Below, one piece after another: positions 33,402 through 38,469 of a stretch of 38,469 nucleotides of DNA. Source of the DNA: Nitrospirota bacterium (GTDB lineage Bacteria > Nitrospirota > Nitrospiria > Nitrospirales > Nitrospiraceae). Numbering within the stretch: position 1 is the stretch's first letter; each line of letters starts with the position of its first letter. Position numbers and translations under genes: made by a program. The stretch spans positions 1-38,469 of the forward strand of contig JACQEY010000187.1 of assembly GCA_016200355.1 (NCBI GenBank). Direction: 5' to 3'. The notes beneath the pieces were generated by a model. It made no database searches, was not told where the DNA came from, and saw only the letters and a list, made by a program, of their open reading frames with translations.

Positions 33402-33417
33402 GCGGGATAATTCCCGC
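33402..33417. terminator. Short hairpin downstream of arsC
   Basis: GCGGGA (33402-33407) and TCCCGC (33412-33417) form a perfect 6 bp stem with loop TAAT, 27 bases after the arsC stop. There is no T run, so it may be a processing or rho-assisted end rather than an intrinsic terminator. Confidence 0.3.
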
Positions 33418-33487
33418 CATGGATCTACAAGCTATAGTCAATCGATACATGCCCGTCTGCGGAGTGATTATTTTCAACGACTCACTT

Positions 33488-34984
33488 CTATCCCCAAGCT
33501 TTCTCGCCTCGCTTTAAGAGCCCACGCAAGAGCCGCTGCATATTTTCCCCGGCCCTCTCTCGACGCTGGCGCTGGCGTTCTACCATGCGTCCGGCGACAA
33601 ATGCGGCCCGTGCGCTGGTCGATTGCTTGAGGAACGTCCGGATGTGCGCCTCAGCTTGAATGGCGTCTTGGTGTATGCCTAAGACATCCTGTACGGCGCA
33701 GGCTTTGTTGATGAAGCGCGTAGCCGGTTTGCCGACCGTTGGTTCAGCGAGTTCGGCGGCATAGCGGGCCCGTTTGGTCCTGATCCTGGTCTTGTGGATT
33801 TTGGCATTGTTCGGTGAGTCACCAGCATGGCGAATCGCGTTTCGCAACTTTGTGAACTCCTGCTTGGCAAGGTCGCGCAACGTCACGGTGGATTCGACGA
33901 CGGTCGGATCATGCGGCGCTTGCCGGAGCCGCCTGATGAGGTCAAGATACCGCTCGCTCTTCAACTCGTTCAACAGAACCTCCTGGACATTGTTTCGCTG
34001 GGCTTCCAGGTGGGCAATGAACTGTGTCAGAGGCCGGCGATCTCGTGCATCCAGCGCGATAGATTCTTCACGGAAATAGGCGATTTGGACATCGAGGTCG
34101 CGGGCCGGTCCCAGCACTTGGCCGAGCCAGCGCAACTCGTCCCGCAACGAATCTGCCCATTCAGGAGCGAGCAGGGGCCGGGCAGCGCGCAGAACAGCGC
34201 GCAACTGTCTCGTGGCCACGCGCATTTGGTGCAGGCTTTCAGGTTCCTTTCCGAGCCTGGTGCCGGGATCATGCGCAATCAACCATCGGACATGACGTGC
34301 CAGGGCCGACTTCACATGATCCATCACCGGCGCATCCGATGCCGGCTGTGGCTCAGGACTGGGAGCCACCAAGGAAAGCGCGCGAATTAGCTTGGGGCGT
34401 CCGTCATGATCTTCGGCTCCCGCTCGACGGAGCTGCCATTCGAGGTCTGGCAGTGCGCTGTCCTTCCCGTTTACCTGTTCGATTTCGAGTTCGCGAAAGC
34501 GCTGAAGGACCGCTCCGTCCTTCATGACGGATACGTGGTCGAGCGTGACGTCTGCGACAGGGACATTGTCCATTCGCACGCGGACGCCCGTCCGCCAGAC
34601 TCGCAAGGTCGCCACAGGCATGAGCTGCCGCTGCTCGAGATGGAGGAAAAGCAGATCACGAAAAAGTGTTGGTGGAGCAGACCGGCGATCGTCCAGCTCA
34701 ATTTCCTGCCGGTCCTTCATCAGAGCGAGTTTCAGTTGCCAGACCTGTTTCCCGCGCTCGACTCGATGGCGCAGGGTGATCCCAGCGTGGGCCAGGTCAT
34801 ACTGAGAGGTGTCGTAGTAGGTCGAGGTCAGCCGCAGTCGTGGAAGCGGGGTGCCAGGGAGCTTGGGCAGACGGAAGTGGTCACCGACCGCCAGTTTGAT
34901 CTCACGCTCGACCGTTGATCGTACAGATGAATTGACCGCAACGGGATCTGGCGGTTTCGAGGAGGATCGGTCGGCACGAGCCAT
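33488..34984 (-). CDS. CYTH-CHAD domain protein
   Basis: The 498-residue protein joins two polyphosphate-related domains. CYTH (about residues 25-205) has the ExExK signature VEREIKLAV and the tunnel-lining YYDTSQYDLA and LRHRVERG. CHAD (about 220-490) is helical and rich in conserved His/Arg, such as LHQMRVATRQLRAVLR and HKTRIRTKRARYAAEL. CYTH members are triphosphate hydrolases or adenylate cyclases; CHAD binds polyphosphate. Together they suggest a polyphosphate-associated triphosphatase. AAGGAG lies before the ATG on the minus strand. It is convergent with arsC. No ppk gene is in the window. Confidence 0.92.
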   Translation of the reverse strand: MARADRSSSKPPDPVAVNSSVRSTVEREIKLAVGDHFRLPKLPGTPLPRLRLTSTYYDTSQYDLAHAGITLRHRVERGKQVWQLKLALMKDRQEIELDDRRSAPPTLFRDLLFLHLEQRQLMPVATLRVWRTGVRVRMDNVPVADVTLDHVSVMKDGAVLQRFRELEIEQVNGKDSALPDLEWQLRRAGAEDHDGRPKLIRALSLVAPSPEPQPASDAPVMDHVKSALARHVRWLIAHDPGTRLGKEPESLHQMRVATRQLRAVLRAARPLLAPEWADSLRDELRWLGQVLGPARDLDVQIAYFREESIALDARDRRPLTQFIAHLEAQRNNVQEVLLNELKSERYLDLIRRLRQAPHDPTVVESTVTLRDLAKQEFTKLRNAIRHAGDSPNNAKIHKTRIRTKRARYAAELAEPTVGKPATRFINKACAVQDVLGIHQDAIQAEAHIRTFLKQSTSARAAFVAGRMVERQRQRRERAGENMQRLLRGLLKRGEKAWG

Positions 34985-35058
34985 CGTGGTCTCCTTGCGG
35001 GACTGTTAACTGTTGCAGATGGAAGGGGAGGGAAGCAATCCCTAGATGGTCTGTTTTG

Positions 35059-35126
35059 TTCATCTGGTTGATTTGGTTTATCTGGTTCAACCAAATAAAC
35101 TAGACAAACCAAACAAACCAAACAAC
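35059..35126. repeat. Inverted 9-mer tandem repeat, second copy
   Basis: Units TTCATCTGG, TTGATTTGG, TTTATCTGG are followed by the near-complementary units CCAAATAAA, CTAGACAAA, CCAAACAAA, CCAAACAAC, each nine bases, so the region folds back. 35083-35100 is identical, as reverse complement, to 14072-14089. It lies against the end of the barrel-gene remnant on the minus strand. Confidence 0.85.
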
Positions 35127-35129
35127 GGT

Positions 35130-35270
35130 CTAAAAGTGGTACGCGACGCCGCCAAGGATGTTGAAGGCGCTGTACATGCCGCTGAATCCAAGGCATATGG
35201 AGGATTTGCCGACTTGGAATGTTCCGAGGATGCGTGTCTGTATTTGACCGTTTGAGCTAAGCGTACAATG
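35130..35270 (-). pseudogene. C-terminal remnant of a beta-barrel outer-membrane protein
   Basis: On the minus strand a frame ending in TAG (35132-35130) reads QIQTRILGTFQVGKS, SICLGFSGMYSAF and NILGGVAYHF. Alternating small/aromatic residues, glycine pairs and a final Phe are typical of the last strands of outer-membrane barrels. Upstream in the same frame the sequence turns into HPCTLSSN and poly-Pro from a G run, with no start or signal peptide. It appears to be the tail of a lost gene; about 40 residues are credible. Confidence 0.55.
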
Positions 35271-35289
35271 GGGGTGGTGTAGGGGGGGG

Positions 35290-35439
35290 GTGAAATTGAG
35301 AGTGGTTGGAATAAATGTGACGGCATGCGTTGTGATTGCAGTTTGCGCCTTGATCGTCGGTTGTGAGGCAAAGCCCTTCGGTTCGGCACCGAGCCAGTCC
35401 AGCCCCGCATCTTTTACTCACAGGCTCCTTCTAGCCTGA
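35290..35439 (+). CDS. Putative very small lipoprotein
   Basis: A 49-residue frame from GTG 35290 encodes KLRVVGINVTACVVIAVCA followed by LIVGC, a lipobox with Cys near residue 25, then a short Pro/Ser-rich tail (FGSAPSQSSPAS). The start follows a run of nine G that could act as a Shine-Dalgarno. Either this is a real mini-lipoprotein or the start of a longer one cut by decay; the surrounding region holds another remnant. No function can be given. Confidence 0.45.
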   Translation: MKLRVVGINVTACVVIAVCALIVGCEAKPFGSAPSQSSPASFTHRLLLA

Positions 35440-35545
35440 ACCGAGTACTTTTCCCTTCTGGTGCAGGATCTGCTGTGTCACAAATGGATACTTACCGTCT
35501 CATCGGCACGTAAGTGAACACCGTTCCACCCCGCAGGAGTATGGG

Positions 35546-35575
35546 TTGACAGTGGGATACGTCCGACGGTACAAA
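35546..35575 (+). promoter_or_regulatory. Predicted promoter of tRNA-Leu and tig
   Basis: TTGACA (35546-35551) is a perfect -35. TACAAA (35570-35575) lies 18 bases downstream. The start site would be near 35582, about 65 bases before the tRNA. A T-rich stretch and the hairpin at 35615-35636 lie in the leader. Confidence 0.55.
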
Positions 35576-35614
35576 ATACCCACAGGAAACTGTTTTTTTG
35601 TTTGTTTGCTCATC

Positions 35615-35636
35615 ATGCCGGAGTTGGCTCCGGCAT
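35615..35636. other. Perfect 9 bp hairpin in the tRNA leader
   Basis: ATGCCGGAG (35615-35623) and CTCCGGCAT (35628-35636) pair perfectly around TTGG, ten bases before the tRNA. No T run follows. It may help 5' processing of the tRNA precursor. Confidence 0.55.
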
Positions 35637-35646
35637 ACCCCACTCT

Positions 35647-35729
35647 GCGAGAGTGGCGGAACTGGCAGACGCGCGAGACTTAGGATCTCGTGGGTAACCG
35701 TGGGGGTTCAAGTCCCCCCTCTCGCACCA
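35647..35729 (+). tRNA. tRNA-Leu (anticodon UAG)
   Basis: The acceptor arms GCGAGAG (35647-35653) and CTCTCGC (35719-35725) pair fully, followed by A and the encoded CCA. The anticodon stem CGAGA/TCTCG encloses CTTAGGA, giving anticodon TAG at 35681-35683, which reads CUA-type Leu codons. The T arm GGGGGTTCAAGTCCCCC is intact. The length of 83 and the variable arm fit the class II tRNA-Leu. Confidence 0.97.
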
Positions 35730-35810
35730 AACAAATCACGGCCGGGCAGCCGGCGATGGCTCGGCAGTCAGCACAAGACTTCTTACAAGGAACAAGGGTG
35801 CGTACCAGCT

Positions 35811-37121
35811 ATGAAAATGGAAGTGACTGAACTGGGACCGATGAAACGCGCCCTCAAGATTGAGGTGCCGGCAGATGAAGTCACCCAACGGTTTGCCCGC
35901 GCTTATGGTGAGTTGAACCGCCAGGTCAATATCCCGGGGTTTCGCCCTGGTAAGGTGCCCTTGGCCCTGCTGGAAAAACGCTATGCCAAAACCGTGGAAG
36001 AGGACGTGATTCGAAGCCTCGTGCCGGACTTTTACGACAAGGCCGTACGCCAAGCGGGGATTGTGCCGGTCCACGTTGAAATTCCCCCGTTGGACCGAGT
36101 GAAGATTAAGAAGAACGAACCCTTTACGTTTACCGCGACCGTCGAGATCAGACCGAACATCGAGTTGCGGGATTATAAGGCGCCGAGTCCGATCTCGCTC
36201 AAGCCTGACAAGCGCACGGTCACCGACGAACAGCTTGACCGAGGCCTTGAGGTCTTGCGCGAACAACAGGCCCGCCTGGAAGCCACACCTCCTGGCCACG
36301 CCATTGTGGACGGGGACTATATTGTGCTGGATGTGCAAGGTGCGCTCGATGGAGCACCGCTGGAAGGGACGAAGAAAGAAGGTCAGCTCCACAAGGTTGG
36401 ATCACACGCGTCCGTCTTGGGCTTGGAAATTGATCCACATGTCGGGGGTAAGAAAGAAGGCGACGCGCTCGAAATTTCCCAGCCGTACCCAACCGGCCAT
36501 CCCGATCCTCGCGTTGCGGGTAAGACAGTCGTATTTACGCTGACGATCAAATCCGTCAAGGAAAAGAAACTGCCGGCCCTGGACGATGAATTTGCGAAAG
36601 ATTGTGGTCCCTACAACTCGCTCCAAGAAATCAAAGACAAACTGCGAGAGGGGATGGAGCAGGGGCTGAAGCGAGAGATTGAAGATACCTATAAGGATAC
36701 GATCGTTAAACGGCTCATGGACACCCACCACTTCGACCTCCCGGAAACCCTAGTAGAGCGTGAGTTGGAGGCCATCATCCGCCAGCACGTGCAGCAGCAA
36801 CAGCGGAAGGGGGGCACCCAGGAATCGCCCGGCACGGAGGAACTCGCAAGCCTTCGCCAAGAACATCGGGACGAAGCGGCGCGCCGTGTGAAGGTCAGCC
36901 TCGTGTTAGAAACGATCGCCGAGAAAGAGGGGCTCACAGTCACGCAGGACAATTTCAACGCCGAAATCGCGCGGCTGGCGTCGGAGCTTAAAATGCCGGC
37001 TGCAGATCTCGTCAAGATGATCAAGGCCGGAGGACAAGAGTCCATCGACGATTTACGTACCAGGATTTTGGTGGATAAAGCCTTGGATTTCGTTTACCGC
37101 AATGCGGTGATTCAGGGATAA
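35811..37121 (+). CDS. tig: Trigger factor
   Basis: The 436-residue ribosome-associated chaperone has the ribosome-docking motif GFRPGK near residues 43-48, in IPGFRPGKVPLALLEKRY. A FKBP-type PPIase domain follows (about 155-245, seen in GDYIVLDVQGALDG and LEIDPHVGGKKEGD), then the long helical C-terminal domain. ATG 35811 is chosen; the frame is open through the tRNA, which is coincidental. It binds nascent chains at the exit tunnel. It lies between tRNA-Leu and clpP, the common tig-clpP-clpX order. Confidence 0.96.
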   Translation: MKMEVTELGPMKRALKIEVPADEVTQRFARAYGELNRQVNIPGFRPGKVPLALLEKRYAKTVEEDVIRSLVPDFYDKAVRQAGIVPVHVEIPPLDRVKIKKNEPFTFTATVEIRPNIELRDYKAPSPISLKPDKRTVTDEQLDRGLEVLREQQARLEATPPGHAIVDGDYIVLDVQGALDGAPLEGTKKEGQLHKVGSHASVLGLEIDPHVGGKKEGDALEISQPYPTGHPDPRVAGKTVVFTLTIKSVKEKKLPALDDEFAKDCGPYNSLQEIKDKLREGMEQGLKREIEDTYKDTIVKRLMDTHHFDLPETLVERELEAIIRQHVQQQQRKGGTQESPGTEELASLRQEHRDEAARRVKVSLVLETIAEKEGLTVTQDNFNAEIARLASELKMPAADLVKMIKAGGQESIDDLRTRILVDKALDFVYRNAVIQG

Positions 37122-37188
37122 TGCCGAGCGGCGCGAGCTGACCGCAGTTTCATTGGTCAGTCTGCTTTGAATAACAGGAGCACCTCAT

Positions 37189-37357
37189 GCGGTATGCTCA
37201 AAAAGGCCGTCCAGCAAGACCGCAGCGAGTGAAGAGGTGAGGCGTACGCTTCGGTACATTGAGCCTCTGAACGATGCGAGAACGAAGTTTGGGAAAAGGT
37301 GCGTCTTGGCGCACCAGGGTTGGGCGGGTGAGAAGGGCGACTTTTTCAGCGCCCTGC
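37189..37357 (+). repeat. Structured inverted-repeat element, copy 3, with an extra insertion
   Basis: It has the same arms and centre as copy 1 (GGCGTACGCTTCGGTAC). About 45 bases (roughly 37290-37335) are added in the right half, including GGTGCG-TCTTGG-CGCACC, a perfect 6 bp hairpin. It ends six bases before the clpP ribosome site, so it fills most of the tig-clpP gap. Confidence 0.88.
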
Positions 37358-37378
37358 TAAATGAAAGGAACGACGTGC

Positions 37379-38014
37379 ATGCTAGTTCCCATTGTTATCG
37401 AAACGACTAACCGAGGCGAACGCGCCTACGACATTTATTCTCGGCTCCTGAAAGACCGCATCATCTTCCTCGGTGCGCCGATCGACGACATCTTTGCCAA
37501 CCTGATTATTGCCCAGCTCTTGTTTCTCGAAGCAGAAGACCCTGAAAAAGACATCAATCTCTACGTCAATTCCCCCGGGGGAAGCGTCACGGCAGGATTG
37601 GGGATTTATGACACCATGCAGTATGTGAAACCCCCGATCAACACCATCTGCCTGGGCCAAGCCGCCAGCATGGGGGCCTTCTTGCTCACCGCCGGAACCA
37701 AAGGGAAGCGATTCGCTCTGCCGAATGCGAGGGTCATGATTCACCAACCCATGGGCGGGTTTCAGGGGCAAGCCACTGAAATCGACATTCATGCCAGAGA
37801 GATCTTGAAAATCCGCGAACGACTCAATGAGATTATGGCCAAACATACTGGCCAGCCTCTGGAGAAGATATCCCTGGATACTGAACGGGACTACTTCATG
37901 TCGGCAGAAGAAGCCAAGCGGTACGGTCTCATCGATGAAGTCATCACACGGCCACCGAAGCTCCTCAAGGCTGTCAGTGGCGACGCAGGAAAAGACGCGG
38001 CTAAGGACAAGTAA
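37379..38014 (+). CDS. clpP: ATP-dependent Clp protease proteolytic subunit
   Basis: The 211-residue serine protease has its catalytic triad at Ser97 (AASMGAF), His122 (MIHQP) and Asp171 (TERDYF). ATG 37379, giving [20 protein letters not shown], matches the usual ClpP start; AAAGGA lies about ten bases upstream. An in-frame ATG at 37361 would add six residues. The tetradecamer works with ClpX, encoded next. The unusual feature is the repeat element directly upstream, which may separate clpP expression from tig. Confidence 0.97.
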   Translation: MLVPIVIETTNRGERAYDIYSRLLKDRIIFLGAPIDDIFANLIIAQLLFLEAEDPEKDINLYVNSPGGSVTAGLGIYDTMQYVKPPINTICLGQAASMGAFLLTAGTKGKRFALPNARVMIHQPMGGFQGQATEIDIHAREILKIRERLNEIMAKHTGQPLEKISLDTERDYFMSAEEAKRYGLIDEVITRPPKLLKAVSGDAGKDAAKDK

Positions 38015-38027
38015 CAGGGGAGGACTC

Positions 38028-38469
38028 ATGGCGAAGCCGGATAAGATGGATCGACATCTCCGTTGCTCGTTCTGTGGAAAGAGCCGCGATGAAGTCCGCA
38101 AATTGATCGCCGGGCCCACCGTGTACATCTGTGACGAATGCGTAAACCTCTGTAATGACATCATCGCCGAGGATTGGGAAGAAGCCAAAGAAGATATTTC
38201 CTCGAAACTTAAAAAGCCGGTGGAAATCAAACACCACTTGGATCAATACGTCGTCGGACAGGAACGGGCCAAGAAAATTCTCTCCGTGGCCGTTCATAAC
38301 CACTACAAACGAATCTCGACCAAGGACAAAGACGTCGACGATGTGCAACTCCAGAAAGGCAACATCCTCATGCTGGGACCAACCGGCACAGGGAAAACGC
38401 TGTTGGCCCAGACCCTCGCGAAATACCTGGACGTCCCCTTCACACTGGCCGATGCCACCACGCTTACAG
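38028..38469 (+). CDS. clpX: ClpX ATPase subunit (partial, cut by window end)
   Basis: The first 147 residues are visible. A C4 zinc-binding domain is present as CSFCGKS and CDECVNLC (about residues 14-40), followed by the AAA+ start with [20 protein letters not shown] and Walker A GPTGTGKT near residue 121. ClpX unfolds substrates and feeds them to ClpP. GGGGAGG precedes ATG 38028, 13 bases after the clpP stop. The frame runs off the right edge. Confidence 0.97.
   Translation, partial: MAKPDKMDRHLRCSFCGKSRDEVRKLIAGPTVYICDECVNLCNDIIAEDWEEAKEDISSKLKKPVEIKHHLDQYVVGQERAKKILSVAVHNHYKRISTKDKDVDDVQLQKGNILMLGPTGTGKTLLAQTLAKYLDVPFTLADATTLT

Noticed and set aside
33420-33518. 32-residue frame after arsC (starts MDLQAIVNRYMPVCGVII)
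   Set aside because: I considered the start of a lost efflux permease, but it is too short, has no clear ribosome site and overlaps the CHAD gene end.
35615-35636. Hairpin before tRNA-Leu as a terminator
   Set aside because: No T run follows on either strand, and it lies between the promoter and the tRNA.
35598-35810. N-terminal extension of trigger factor
   Set aside because: The frame runs through the tRNA-Leu gene; ATG 35811 gives the normal Tig N-terminus.
1-38469. CRISPR arrays, phage genes, transposase or integrase genes
   Set aside because: No regularly spaced direct repeats with unique spacers and no such gene products were seen; tRNA-Leu has no adjacent integrase and no visible attachment duplicate.

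Overview
The window is about 38.5 kb of moderately GC-rich, gene-dense bacterial chromosome. The gene set suggests a Gram-negative, Nitrospira-like bacterium (phylum Nitrospirota). The evidence is a PilY1-type pilus locus, an alginate-export-type porin, TatA/TatB pairs, a tRNA-Leu/tig/clpP/clpX block, and several families of small structured intergenic repeats. The taxonomic call is an inference from content, not a database match. No rRNA gene, CRISPR array, prophage or transposase gene is visible.

Layout. 1-6051: end of a type IV pilus operon (PilX-like C-terminus, small exported protein, PilY1, Ig-like lipoprotein). 6084-8662: phoH-ybeY-ftsY behind a good sigma-70-type promoter. 8783-14066: two-receiver response regulator, exported M1-type metallopeptidase, TolB-like propeller, PAP2 phosphatase. 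14118-17801 (minus): ArnT-like glycosyltransferase, LABN-domain protein, ArnC/DPM1-like glycosyltransferase and a secreted unknown; together a likely polyprenyl-phosphate-sugar module. 17821-18014: a near-palindromic foldback element. 18199-22456: methyltransferase, TatA and TatB-like proteins, outer-membrane porin. 22600-28353: recQ, thrH, a YkgJ-type Cys-cluster protein, an unknown, YdcF, an EVE-domain protein and a mini-metalloprotease. 28675-31975: a candidate lysine catabolism cluster (lysine 6-dehydrogenase-like, ALDH7-type semialdehyde dehydrogenase, and a short VOC protein resembling DUF1338/HglS). 32080-33375: a compact arsR-arsI-arsC operon with a visible palindromic operator at the start codon. 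33488-34984 (minus): CYTH-CHAD protein. 34985-35640: decaying intergenic region with a repeat, a beta-barrel gene remnant and a tiny lipoprotein gene. 35647-38469: tRNA-Leu(UAG), tig, clpP and the start of clpX.

The most unusual signal is between the genes. At least four kinds of short structured repeat sit at or directly on stop codons: (a) three copies of a 124-169 bp element with terminal inverted repeats and a central hairpin whose pairing is kept although its sequence changes; (b) a 194 bp foldback with 17 bp ends; (c) two inverted 9-mer tandem arrays sharing an 18 bp exact core; (d) 7-nt-period arrays, two of which begin with the TGA stop of the gene before them. Two further repeats lie in frame inside ybeY and the methyltransferase gene and add residues to the proteins. 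The second point of interest is the short DUF1338-like protein beside two lysine-catabolism enzymes, which suggests a minimal 2-oxoadipate dioxygenase.
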